In this document: piece after piece, positions 17,880 through 27,500 of the stretch
How the letters are laid out: the number at the start of each line of letters is the position of its first letter
How positions within the stretch are numbered: the stretch's first letter is position 1
Assembly: GCF_003254055.1 (NCBI RefSeq)
Contig: NZ_QKZT01000003.1
Location: 335,082-399,081 of the forward strand
DNA length: 64,000 nt
Direction of reading: 5' to 3'
Source of the DNA: Algoriphagus chordae
GTDB taxonomy: Bacteria; Bacteroidota; Bacteroidia; Cytophagales; Cyclobacteriaceae
Program-made: the position numbers and the translations under genes
Notes under the pieces: model-generated
Seen by the model: only the letters and a program-made list of their open reading frames with translations
Told to the model about the DNA's origin: nothing
The model's database searches: none

Positions 17880-18011
17880 TGGCAATTAAGTTGGAGAGGT
17901 GAATTGAAAGATCAAGATATGAAAATGGCTATGATTCTAATTGCCTTTGGTGGAAGTTCGTAGAAGAAATTTTGAATCTGTCGGAGCAATAATTGTTAAA
18001 TGGGTTTTAAC

Positions 18012-19148
18012 TTATTTGTCAACTTTAAGTTTATAGAAAGTGACTTTCTCTTCTTCCCCGAAGTACTCCTGATTTTTCAGGACTATGATTTCGTCTTTAT
18101 TATTGTAAACTCCATTGAAAAGTAATCCTTTTGGAAGTTCAATGTCTTTTTGAATCAGAGAATCATTTTTGTCTAAAATCGCTGCATACCGTGGAATTCC
18201 ATTGATGAAGTCCATCCATTCTTCCATCTTCTCAGGATTGTATTGAGCAGAAATTTCCTTTTCAACCCCTTTGGTATAAATCACTACTATATGATTAGAC
18301 AAGGGATATAGCCCTTCAATTCTCCCAAAAATATTGGGTTCTTGCTGTTGATTGATGAGTTCTGGAGTTTCTATTGGTACACCGATCATGTCCACTGCAT
18401 CAGAAATAGTTAGATCCACTGTTTTTGAGTAAAGCAGTTCATTTCCTTTTTCCTCATATACATAATATTTCCTTTCGGCCAAGAAATAGAGATACCATTT
18501 CCCATACCTTTTCTCGACTGTAGGAAACATCCAACGATAATAATTTCCATCCTGATAAATTGTGTTTGGAGGAAAACTCATTGTGTTGGTTTTTTCTCCT
18601 GTTTCAGGATTATAGGTCTCCAAAATAGGACTTGTATAGATTCTCTGGTAAAATGCAGTCGTATTTGAGTAGTCACTGAGATCTCTCTCTGGGCGTATGT
18701 AGGCATAAGTATCGCCTAGTGAATAGGCAGAAAAATTTAATCCATTGAGGTGTAGATATTCCAAAGGCATTTCGATTCTTCGGCTTATTTCACCGTTGTT
18801 TCCGAATTGAATCAAGCCCTTTTGGGAATCCATAATTGTGACCTTTCCTTCCAAAAAACTTTTTCCCTGAAGCCAAGAAATCGCGTTAGGCCCATCTTTT
18901 TGCAGAACATATTGATGCTGGGATTTTCCATTTTCATCAAAAAGCAAAATAGAATTCACATCGTGATCTATTCCTAAGTAGAGTCCTGATTCTGGATCGA
19001 AATCAAAAACGTTGAGGTTTCCTAAATAATCAACCCGTATGGAATCCTTGATTTCAAGGGTAATAGGCTTGGAAGAATTATCAATTGAATCACCAGACCT
19101 GCAACTGAAAAGTGCTGCCAATATAAAAATCAGATATAGTTGTTTCAT
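18012..19148 (-). CDS. DUF4221-like beta-propeller lipoprotein
   Basis: A 378-residue lipoprotein with lipobox FSC (Cys16). After it comes a repetitive beta-rich sequence with several blocks of the type LFDENGKSQHQYVL, IQFGNNGEISRRIEM, ETYNPETGEKT and YVYEEKGNELLYSKT, consistent with a six-bladed propeller. The start (LNVFDFDPESGLYLGID) and the MFP/Y/F/R mid-part resemble the DUF4221 family, which is expanded in Algoriphagus-like bacteria. Function unknown; probably at the cell surface or in the periplasm. Confidence 0.65.
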   Translation of the reverse strand: MKQLYLIFILAALFSCRSGDSIDNSSKPITLEIKDSIRVDYLGNLNVFDFDPESGLYLGIDHDVNSILLFDENGKSQHQYVLQKDGPNAISWLQGKSFLEGKVTIMDSQKGLIQFGNNGEISRRIEMPLEYLHLNGLNFSAYSLGDTYAYIRPERDLSDYSNTTAFYQRIYTSPILETYNPETGEKTNTMSFPPNTIYQDGNYYRWMFPTVEKRYGKWYLYFLAERKYYVYEEKGNELLYSKTVDLTISDAVDMIGVPIETPELINQQQEPNIFGRIEGLYPLSNHIVVIYTKGVEKEISAQYNPEKMEEWMDFINGIPRYAAILDKNDSLIQKDIELPKGLLFNGVYNNKDEIIVLKNQEYFGEEEKVTFYKLKVDK

Positions 19149-19228
19149 GAATTCAAGAACGGATATTTTCTTAATCCTAAAAAGTTAAAAAATTCAAAAT
19201 ACTACCCTGGGATCAAGCACTTTATTTC

Positions 19229-19561
19229 TTAATCCAGATCATTTTCAAAAAGGAAATTCTGGTAGGCATTCTGGAGCTCCTGAAGCGCTTTCGTATTCTT
19301 TTCCTCCCGAGCCAGCGAAATTCCTTTTTCAAAAATCACTTTAGACTCCTCTATATCACCTATTTCGGCATATAGATGGGCGGCAGGAAAGTAGGTGGCA
19401 AGGTAAGTTGGATGTTCAGCAAGTAATTTTGCGAATAGATCCTGAGCTTGATTTTGATCAGTTTCTCGGTACTCTATAGCCAAGGCATACCAATTGAAGG
19501 GATTCTCTGGTTCTTCCTCGGTAAATTGTCTTAGTATCTGTATCCTGTCCAGATTGGTCAT
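19229..19561 (-). CDS. Small tetratricopeptide-repeat protein
   Basis: A 110-residue protein made of about three TPR helix pairs: EEPENPFNWYALAIEYRETD, FAKLLAEHPTYLATYFPAAHLYAEIG and IEESKVIFEKGISLAREE. The spacing of W/Y/A and P residues is TPR-like. Such short TPR proteins act as protein-binding adaptors; no partner is evident. Divergent from the etfBA operon. Starts at ATG 19561, with an adjacent TTG one codon upstream. Confidence 0.75.
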   Translation of the reverse strand: MTNLDRIQILRQFTEEEPENPFNWYALAIEYRETDQNQAQDLFAKLLAEHPTYLATYFPAAHLYAEIGDIEESKVIFEKGISLAREEKNTKALQELQNAYQNFLFENDLD

Positions 19562-19635
19562 CAATAGTTTTTTTAATTAAGTCCTTACTGTTATTTTCAC
19601 GATAAATAAATCTAAACTAATCTAATCCTAAACCA

Positions 19636-20373
19636 ATGAAGATTCTTGTTTGTATCACCCACGTACCCGATACTACCTCCAAGATTCAGTTTACGGCCGA
19701 CAATACCAAGTTTGATTCTACAGGAGTTCAATATATTATTGGCCCTTACGATGATTATGCTTTGGCTCGTGCTGTTGAATTGAGAGATCAAGCGAGTGGA
19801 AAGTTAACTGTTTTGAATGTAGGAGAAGCGGATTCCGATCCGACACTTAGAAAAGCTTTGGCAATAGGCGCTGACGATGCTGTCCGAGTGAATTCTACTC
19901 CAAAGGATTCTTATTTCGTTGCTAAGCAAATAGCACATTATGCCAAAGAAGGAGCCTACGATTTGATTTTGATGGGAAGAGAATCCATTGATTTCAATGG
20001 AGGAATGGTTCATGGCATGGTAGGAGAGTTGTTGGGAATACCTTCATTTTCGCCTGTGATGAAACTAGATGTAGAAGGGTCTACTGTGAAAATGGCTAGA
20101 GAGATCGAAGGAGGCAAGGAAATGCTAGAAGCAAATCTTCCGCTGATAGCTGGTTGCCAAGAGCCAATTGCAGAATGGAAAATTCCAAATATGCGTGGAA
20201 TCATGTCCGCACGTACTAAGCCACTTACTGTAGTAGAACCTGTTTCTCAGGATACACAAGCTGAGGCGAGCAAGTATGAACTTCCTCCAGCTAAAGGAGC
20301 TGTGAAATTAGTAGATAAGGACAACGTAGCGGAGCTAGTAAGGCTTTTGAAAAACGAAGCAAAAGTACTTTAG
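19636..20373 (+). CDS. etfB: Electron transfer flavoprotein, beta subunit
   Basis: A 245-residue ETF small subunit, binding AMP and forming a dimer with EtfA to pass electrons from acyl-CoA dehydrogenases to ETF:quinone oxidoreductase. Typical features are the ILVCITHVPDT start, IGPYDDYALARAVELRD, LMGRESIDFNGGMVHGMVGELLGIP, the region that contacts nucleotide, and IPNMRGIMSARTKPL near the end. Followed 35 bp later by etfA in the order usual for Bacteroidota, indicating one operon and a role in fatty-acid or amino-acid oxidation. Confidence 0.95.
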   Translation: MKILVCITHVPDTTSKIQFTADNTKFDSTGVQYIIGPYDDYALARAVELRDQASGKLTVLNVGEADSDPTLRKALAIGADDAVRVNSTPKDSYFVAKQIAHYAKEGAYDLILMGRESIDFNGGMVHGMVGELLGIPSFSPVMKLDVEGSTVKMAREIEGGKEMLEANLPLIAGCQEPIAEWKIPNMRGIMSARTKPLTVVEPVSQDTQAEASKYELPPAKGAVKLVDKDNVAELVRLLKNEAKVL

Positions 20374-20408
20374 TATAAACCCAATAACTTATTATAAATT
20401 AAGATATT

Positions 20409-21377
20409 ATGTCAATTTTAGTATATATAGAACAAGCCGAAGGAAAGGTGAAAAAGACCAGTTTAGAGGCTGTCTCTTTTGCAAATGCTTTAGCTGGGCA
20501 AACTGGTGAGGGAGATGTGGTGGCTGTAGCACTTGGTACTATTGGTAATGATGAGTTGGCTGCAATCGGTAAGGCTGGTGCAGCGAAAGTGCTTCATGGT
20601 GCAGATAGTAAATTAGACGCAGGTCTTATCCAGGCGCATGCTTCGGCAGTAGCTCAGGCTTACAAGCAGATTGGGGCTAAGACCTTGGTGTTGGCCAAAT
20701 CTTCCTTAGGAGATGCAGTTGCTGCAAGACTTGCGATCAAGCTGAATGCTGGATTGGTATCCAATGTGGTAGAATTGCCAAAAACGGATGCTGGTTATAT
20801 CGTGAAGAGAAGCATTTACACAGGAAAGGCTTTTGCAGAAACTACTGTAACTACAGATGATAAAATCCTTGCGATCAAGAAGAATGCAATTGATTTGAAA
20901 CTTGATGGTGCTGATGCCCAAGTGGAGAGTTTCGATGTAACTATTAAAGATGCGGATTTTGCATCCAAAATTACCTCTACCGAACGTGCTACTGGAGACG
21001 TATTGCTTCCAGAGGCCGATATAGTAGTTTCCGGTGGTAGAGGCTTGAAAGGCCCAGAAAACTGGGGGATGCTAGAAGAAATGGCAAAAATCCTTGGGGC
21101 TGCTACGGCATGTTCTAAGCCTGTTTCGGATCTAGGCTGGAGACCACATCATGAGCACGTAGGTCAAACAGGAGTGAAAGTAGCTCCAACTTTATACATT
21201 GCGATAGGAATTTCAGGCGCTATTCAACATCTTGCAGGCGTCAACTCTTCAAAGTGTATCGTTGTGATCAATAAAGATCCAGATGCTCCTTTTTTCAAAG
21301 CGGCGGATTACGGAATCGTAGGAGATGCTTTTGAGGTTGTACCCAAACTAAATGAAGCATTTAAAGCTGAATTATAA
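20409..21377 (+). CDS. etfA: Electron transfer flavoprotein, alpha subunit
   Basis: A 322-residue FAD-binding ETF subunit. The N-terminal half is the ETF domain; the C-terminal FAD domain is clear: VVSGGRGLKGPENWGMLEEM, SKPVSDLGWRPHHEHVGQTG, YIAIGISGAIQHLAGVNSS and VINKDPDAPFFKAADYGIVGD. The last two blocks bind the isoalloxazine and the adenosine parts. Encoded with etfB and, six bases downstream, the bifunctional-nuclease gene. Confidence 0.95.
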   Translation: MSILVYIEQAEGKVKKTSLEAVSFANALAGQTGEGDVVAVALGTIGNDELAAIGKAGAAKVLHGADSKLDAGLIQAHASAVAQAYKQIGAKTLVLAKSSLGDAVAARLAIKLNAGLVSNVVELPKTDAGYIVKRSIYTGKAFAETTVTTDDKILAIKKNAIDLKLDGADAQVESFDVTIKDADFASKITSTERATGDVLLPEADIVVSGGRGLKGPENWGMLEEMAKILGAATACSKPVSDLGWRPHHEHVGQTGVKVAPTLYIAIGISGAIQHLAGVNSSKCIVVINKDPDAPFFKAADYGIVGDAFEVVPKLNEAFKAEL

Positions 21378-21383
21378 ATTCTT

Positions 21384-21980
21384 GTGGAAAAACTCATAGA
21401 ACTTGAGATTTTTGGATTATCGTCCAACCATTCGCAATCAGGGTCATTTACTTTGGCCTTAGGTGAGGTTGGTGGTGCTAGACGTTTACCGATAGTGATC
21501 GGAATGTTTGAAGCCCAAGCAATAGCTCTGGAAATTGAAAAGATTGTACCTAATCGTCCCATGACGCATGACTTGTTTAAATCGTTTGCCACTGGGTTTA
21601 ATTTTGACATCGAACGGATTATTATTACAGACATGAAGGAAGGAGTCTTTTATGCCAAAATCCACTGTAAGGGTGCTAAAATCGAAACGGATATAGATGC
21701 AAGGCCATCAGATGCGATAGCGATTGCAATACGATTTGGTAGTCCTATTTATTGTACTGAAAGAGCTATGTCAGAAGGGGAAGTTCAATATGATGAGTTA
21801 GAAAAAACGGATGATAAAAAGGTGCCAAAAGCGCCAACTCAAAAATTCACTACTAAAAAAGAGCCTTCTTTAAAAGATTTCTCTTTGGACAAGCTTAATC
21901 AAATGCTTGACAAAGCGATCAATAATGAGGATTATGAGCGTGCAGCTCGGATTCGCGATGAAATAAATAAGAGAAACTGA
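21384..21980 (+). CDS. Bifunctional nuclease-domain protein (BFN/DUF151) with C-terminal UVR motif
   Basis: A 198-residue protein. Residues 1-135 match the BFN (DUF151) domain: FTLALGEVGGARRLPIVIGMFEAQAIAL, then DARPSDAIAIAIRFGSPIY. A Lys-rich linker leads to a UvrB/UvrC-type helical motif, LDKAINNEDYERAARIRDEIN. The related plant BFN1 protein has DNase/RNase activity, but activity in bacteria is not generally proven. GTG start at 21384, six bases after etfA, so cotranscription is likely. The etfB-etfA-BFN order followed by nupC is common in Bacteroidota. Ends in a good terminator. Confidence 0.88.
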   Translation: MEKLIELEIFGLSSNHSQSGSFTLALGEVGGARRLPIVIGMFEAQAIALEIEKIVPNRPMTHDLFKSFATGFNFDIERIIITDMKEGVFYAKIHCKGAKIETDIDARPSDAIAIAIRFGSPIYCTERAMSEGEVQYDELEKTDDKKVPKAPTQKFTTKKEPSLKDFSLDKLNQMLDKAINNEDYERAARIRDEINKRN

Positions 21981-21991
21981 TACGATTTAAG

Positions 21992-22017
21992 GCCCGAGTT
22001 ATCTCGGGCTTTTTTTA
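21992..22017 (+). terminator. Intrinsic terminator of the etfBA-BFN operon
   Basis: GCCCGAG/CTCGGGC stem (21992-22009), TTAT loop, followed by a run of seven T residues, 12 bp after the BFN stop codon. Confidence 0.92.
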
Positions 22018-22036
22018 TGATTTTTTTGAGCCGGTT

Positions 22037-22058
22037 CACAGAGAATAACACAGAGAAT
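22037..22058. repeat. Two-copy 12-bp micro-repeat (CACAGAGAAT type)
   Basis: CACAGAGAATAA at 22037 and CACAGAGAATGT at 22049 are direct repeats with period 12 in the non-coding gap after the terminator. Possibly the worn remains of a longer array. Confidence 0.6.
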
Positions 22059-22156
22059 GTAGTTGTCCCGCTTCTCCAGATGCTGGACTTTAAGCCAAGT
22101 GAATTAATCATAATAAGTTGTTTTTAGAAAAAGAATGGACGGGAGGGCTTCACTGT

Positions 22157-22205
22157 CATTAATCATTGAACACTCATCATTTTTCAACTCCTATCTCTCA
22201 TTTTT
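22157..22205. repeat. Degenerate heptad repeat tract before nupC
   Basis: Seven consecutive 7-base units can be read: CATTAAT, CATTGAA, CACTCAT, CATTTTT, CAACTCC, TATCTCT, CATTTTT. Six of the seven begin with CA, so the period is 7 although each unit varies. Two similar tracts occur at 45561 and 46666 in this window. Confidence 0.55.
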
Positions 22206-22283
22206 ATAAGCAAGCATTTAATTCAAGATTGTTTTATGACTATGCGTTCCTTATTTTTAGGACATATCTGCAATAATTACTGA

Positions 22284-23570
22284 ATGGATTACTTAAGAGG
22301 AGTCTTTGGTCTAGCCGTCATCGTTTTGGTGGCTTTTGTTTTTTCAAGCAATAAGAAGAGGATAGACTGGAGATTAGTTGGTATCGGGATTTTGTTACAG
22401 CTAGTATTTGGCTTTTTGATCACCCAAGTTCCTATTGTAGAATCTGGATTTGCGATGGTTAGTCGGGGATTTGTGAAATTCCTAAGTTTTAGCCGTGATG
22501 GCGCAGCGTTTATTTTTGGTGATCTGGCTGGAGACAGTTATGGTTTCATTTTCGCTTTCCAAGTGCTTCCTACGATCATCTTCTTCTCTACCGTATCGGC
22601 AGGATTATATTATTTGGGTGTTTTACAAAAAGTAGTTTTTGGAATCGCCTGGGTAATGTCTAGAACCATGAGACTTTCAGGTCCAGAGAGTTTATCCGCT
22701 GCAGGAAATATATTTTTGGGACAAACAGAAGCCCCGCTTTTAGTTCGTCCTTTCATTCCAAACATGAGTAAGTCAGAACTAATGTGCCTGATGACTGGGG
22801 GAATGGCGACCATAGCAGGAGGAGTTTTGGCTGGTTATGTGGCTTTTTTAGGAGGCGATAGCCTGGAGGAGCAAAGTCGATTTGCAGCTTATTTATTGGG
22901 GGCAAGTATTATGAATGCTCCTGCGGCGATAGTGATGTCGAAGATGTTTATTCCTGAGGTGGAAAAAGAGCGAGTCCAGGATAAGCTTGAAGTGAACGAA
23001 GAAGCGATGGGGGTGAACCTGATCGATGCCATGTCGATAGGAGCTTCTGAGGGTCTTAAACTTGCATTGAATGTAGGAGCAATGCTTTTGGCATTTATAG
23101 CTGTGATAGCAGCGGTCAATTACCTCTTGATGGGAATCTTAGGAGACGTTACCGGACTCAATGAATTTGTGGTAAGAACCACTGGAGGCCAGTTTCAGGG
23201 CTTTTCTTTGGAATATCTTTTTGGACAGATCTTCCGGGTATTTGCCTGGGTGATCGGAGTTGAGTGGGCAGATACATTGCAAGTGGGTAGTTTGCTGGGG
23301 CAGAAAACTGTCATCAATGAGTTTGTGGCGTACTTGAGCCTTTCGGAAATGAAGGAATTGGGAAGTCTAAGCCCTAAGTCAATTGTGATTGCTACCTATG
23401 CACTTTGCGGTTTTTCTAACTTCAGCTCTATAGCTATTCAGTTGGGCGGAATTGCCATAATAGCTCCTAACCAACAAGCAAATATTAGTCGCTTAGGACT
23501 TAAATCGCTGCTTGCTGCTTCGCTAGCTTGTTTGATGACTGCGACGATTGCTGGGATGTTGTTTGGGTAG
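22284..23570 (+). CDS. nupC: Concentrative nucleoside transporter, NupC/CNT family
   Basis: A 428-residue inner-membrane transporter importing nucleosides with H+ or Na+. The N-terminal helices include KRIDWRLVGIGILLQLVFGF; the CNT core is clear with GNIFLGQTEAPLLVRPFI (substrate-site hairpin and helix) and CGFSNFSSIAIQLGGI near the C-terminus. About nine to ten hydrophobic segments are visible. It is separated from the etf operon by a terminator and a repeat-rich gap of 303 bp, so it has its own promoter. Confidence 0.93.
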   Translation: MDYLRGVFGLAVIVLVAFVFSSNKKRIDWRLVGIGILLQLVFGFLITQVPIVESGFAMVSRGFVKFLSFSRDGAAFIFGDLAGDSYGFIFAFQVLPTIIFFSTVSAGLYYLGVLQKVVFGIAWVMSRTMRLSGPESLSAAGNIFLGQTEAPLLVRPFIPNMSKSELMCLMTGGMATIAGGVLAGYVAFLGGDSLEEQSRFAAYLLGASIMNAPAAIVMSKMFIPEVEKERVQDKLEVNEEAMGVNLIDAMSIGASEGLKLALNVGAMLLAFIAVIAAVNYLLMGILGDVTGLNEFVVRTTGGQFQGFSLEYLFGQIFRVFAWVIGVEWADTLQVGSLLGQKTVINEFVAYLSLSEMKELGSLSPKSIVIATYALCGFSNFSSIAIQLGGIAIIAPNQQANISRLGLKSLLAASLACLMTATIAGMLFG

Positions 23571-23681
23571 TTTTTTTTAAGTAGCTAGTAACTAGATGTC
23601 ATTATCAAGATAGACTTAAGACAATGATCGGATAGGATTGCGATATGAAGACTACTTGTATTTTCTACAATTGGAATAAGT

Positions 23682-24260
23682 CTAGCTGGTTTTCTGCTTA
23701 GTGCATTCGATTTTCCAGGTTGGGAATTTCACAGATTCATCCATACTTACCCATTGTCCAAGCCAATTGAAGCCAGCTGCTGAAATTTCTGAAAATGTGA
23801 TTTTAAACATGCCATCGGTACCATTAGGGGCTTTCTGTGGTTTGTAGAGTACAATTTCATCTCCTTCCATACCACCTTTCCAGGTGCCTAGTGAAGGACT
23901 AGGAGCTGCTGATGAAAAGTAGTGGACATACCATGCACTGCTATCTGAGGAGTATTGGCGTATGCTTCCAGAGTGCTTACCATCTACTTTTAAGGTTTGA
24001 TCTTGTACAGCCATTCCATTCATGATGTACTTGAATTCCCAGGTCATGGCTACGGCTTCAGCCCAGCTTCCATCTTGATTTCTGCTAAAGGATTTACAAT
24101 CACATATCCCGATCAAAGGCTGATAATCTTTCAATTCTGGAGGAGCTAGAGGATTTGCCAGGCCAAAAGGATTTGCTGCCGATGGTTCGTATTCATTTTG
24201 AGCAAAAAGCAAATTGGAGCTGAGTAGAAGTAGTAGTAAAAGCGATAATATAGGTTTCAT
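23682..24260 (-). CDS. Secreted DUF1579-like protein of unknown function
   Basis: A 192-residue exported protein with signal peptide ending LFAQ. The mature part has a calycin-like beta pattern: LKDYQPLIGICDCKSFSR, WEFKYIMNGMAVQDQ, SIRQYSSDSSAWYVHYFSS, GTWKGGMEGDEIVLY and a final KFPTWKIEC. This order resembles proteins of the DUF1579 type, which include many secreted small-ligand-binding candidates. No catalytic motif is visible. Monocistronic and convergent with nupC. Confidence 0.55.
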   Translation of the reverse strand: MKPILSLLLLLLLSSNLLFAQNEYEPSAANPFGLANPLAPPELKDYQPLIGICDCKSFSRNQDGSWAEAVAMTWEFKYIMNGMAVQDQTLKVDGKHSGSIRQYSSDSSAWYVHYFSSAAPSPSLGTWKGGMEGDEIVLYKPQKAPNGTDGMFKITFSEISAAGFNWLGQWVSMDESVKFPTWKIECTKQKTS

Positions 24261-24553
24261 AATGATCAGGATTTTATCTTTATCAATGTCACAACTAGTG
24301 ATAGTAATTTAGCTTAACTGTCAGATTATTTGGGCTTAATGACATTTTTTAAGCAATATATTTTAATTTGTAGATAGTTTTCAGATTGAATAGAGCGGCA
24401 GATTGCCACAGGCATTCAATTGATTTTAGAAAACTCAGAGATGACTTTTTTTCATCTCCTGATTTCAGATTGGGCAAAATGCTAGACTAATAGTAACTCT
24501 TGCCTTCCATTGTTGAACCGGTATTATACCATTACTCTAACTAATTTTTACCT

Positions 24554-27500
24554 ATGGCTACTTTGAAAATTAAGCTTAAAGGACAAGATCATTCTTCTTT
24601 TCATTCAGGAGAAGATAGCGGGTTCGAACTCTATCAGTTTGATCAGGCCTACACTGTAGAAAGTCCCACCAGAGGGGATGTGCCGGAGCAGATCCTCGAA
24701 CTCGGAGATGACCACATCATTGAATTTGATTTTGAAGATGATACGGTCTGGATGGGTGACAGCGATACAGTTACTACACTTTTTCCACAGGAGATCAAGC
24801 GCTCAGCAGATGGGAATGAACTCTATCTACCGGATGAAATAGAATCTGACGAGCAGGAAAGAGGCGTATTCAAAAAGATTGGTATTAAGCTGTTGAAGGT
24901 CTTTGTGAAAAAGAAAATCATCAAGCCTAAGATGAAGGAGATGGCCAGAAAGCTGGAAAATAAGCAACTGGAATTTACAGGAGAAAACTTCCAAAAAGTA
25001 GAATATGGTGTCTTGGCAGCTTGTTCATCTGAGCTAGAGCTAAGAAGTCTCAAATTCGATAAAACCAGCAAAGAGGCTGAACTGGATGTGAAAAAGGGCT
25101 TTCTACTTTTACTGCATGGCACAGGCTCATCGACTATGGGGTCCTTTGGTGAGTTGAAGGAATCTGAGGAATGGAAGGCATTGGTGAAAAGCTTCGGTGA
25201 GGATCACTTGCTATCCTTTCAGCATCGGACACTTACCGCAAGCCCTCTAGAAAACATATTGGAATTAGTCCAATCTCTTCCTTCAGAGATTGAATTGAAC
25301 CTATTAAGCCATTCACGTGGTGGTTTGCTGGCAGATTTGATCGCAAGGTTTGCTACTTCAGGGAAAGGTTTCGATGATGTAGAAATGTCACTTTTAGAAA
25401 AGCATGATAGAGATGCAGATCTGAGGGCGATTATGGAGATTCGGACTCTACTTAAAACCAAAAAGATAAAGGTCAGGTCAATGGTGCGGGTAGCATGTCC
25501 TGCCAATGGTACTACACTAGCTTCCAACCGACTGAATATTTATCTAAATGTCACCTTCAATCTGATTGGCTTGGCAGTAGGTCATGTGGGAAATCCTATT
25601 TATGTGCTCTTCAAGGAGTTTATCATGGAGGCAGTCGCCAGCAAGGATGATGTAGATGTTTTACCAGGTTTGGAAGCGATGAATCCAAAGTCGCCATTTA
25701 TCAAGGCGATGAATTATCAGGCTTCGGATATTGAGATCAAATTTCCACTTTTTGTAGTAGGAGGAAGTAGTGAGCTAAGTTTGAGCTTTAAGAGCCTAGC
25801 TGTGATTTTGGGTAAGTTTTTCTTTCGCAGAAAAAATGACTTGGTGGTGGATACCGAGAGCATGAAATGGGGAGCCAGACGTGCCACTGGTACCGTTGCA
25901 GTTTTTATAGAGAAAAGCGGTACGATCAATCACTTCAAATACTTTTCAAATCCCGATACGCAAATAGCCGTAATTTCTGGCCTTGCAGCTGAGGTAGGGG
26001 ATGTCCCTGATAGTTTTGATTTGAAATTAACGGATGCGGATAGAGGGATAGCAGGAATTGAATCGGGTTCCTACAAGCGTGATAAAGTTTCTGGAGATCG
26101 CCCAATAGCGATTTTGATACCAGGGATCATGGGGTCCAATATCGGCGAAAGCGAAAAATTGCTATGGATAAACTATTGGCGCTTCCTTAAGGGTGAACTG
26201 AGTGGACTAGCTTACGATTCTGATAAGCCGGGGGATCTTTCGGCTCAATCCTTGATCAAAACCTCCTATGGCAAACTGGGTGATCAGCTAGAACAGACAT
26301 ACGATATAGTCACTTTCCAATTTGATTGGAGAATTCCATTGAAGCAAAGTGCCGCCGATTTCAAGAGCAAAGTGGAAGAATTGCTGGGCTATAATCAGCC
26401 TATCAAAATTGTTGCTCACAGTATGGGAGGAGTTTTGGTACGGGACTTTATTGTATATCATCCAGAAACTTGGCAAAAACTCAACAGTTCAATAGGATTT
26501 AGAACAGTGCTTTTGGGCTCACCACTCGGAGGTTCTTATAGGATTCCTTATGTGCTTTTTGGTAAGGATAGTGTAATCAAGCTTCTGGGTAAGATAGATA
26601 TCAAGCATTCGACTAAGGAGCTTCTGGAAGTCTTCTGTAATTTTCCAGGTATTCTCAATCTTTTGCCTATGAGCAAGGATGGGAGGCATGATTTCTCTGA
26701 CAGAAGTCTGTGGGAACGAATGCGCGCAGCCTCAGGGGATGATTCTTGGCCAATACCTTCAGCGAAAGTTTTAGATGAATTTGCGGAGCATCAGCAACAG
26801 GTTTTGGCAAATGTAGATAGTATAGATTACTCCAATTTCACTTATATCGCAGGGCAAAGCGGGAAAGATAGTTTTACCATTTCCAATCTTGCAATAGAAG
26901 AAGGGGAATTGGTATTCTACGCGACCAATGCCGGAGATTCGAGTGTTACCTGGGCATCAGGAATTCCTGCTGATATTCATGTTAAAAAACAACTTTATTA
27001 TGCGAATGTATCCCATGGAGGGCTTTCTAAAGATAAAAATCTCTTTGCAGCTATAGAGGATTTATTGATTTTTGGAAGTACCAAAAGGCTGCAAAATAGC
27101 CTGCCAAAGTCACGTGGAGAGGAAAAGGATTTTGCTCCTACGGAAGTGGAGATTTTTGATATCAGCGAGGAGAATGTTCTGAATACCATTTTGGGAGCTG
27201 AAGAAAGAGAGGATAAATGGAAAGAAGAAAAGCCTGTTTTGGTCGCCGTAAGTCATGGAGATTTGAAATATGCTAAATACCCAGTACTTGCTGGACATTT
27301 TGAGTTTGATGCTATTCTCACCACTGAGCTGGCGATTGATCGCCAACTTGGTGGGGAATTGGCTAGGCTTCATGGATTAGGGTTGTACCCAGGTGCAATT
27401 GGTACCAATCAGATTGTGCTTAATGAAGATTATTCTAAATCCCCTTTCAAAGGAGGTGTGATTGTAGGCTTGGGAGTTCCAGGAGAATTATCGGGTTTTG

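Noticed and set aside
24621..24640. A GGGTTCGAAC stretch recalling a tRNA T-loop
   Set aside because: It lies in frame within the CHAT gene and no acceptor stem or anticodon arm can be drawn around it.
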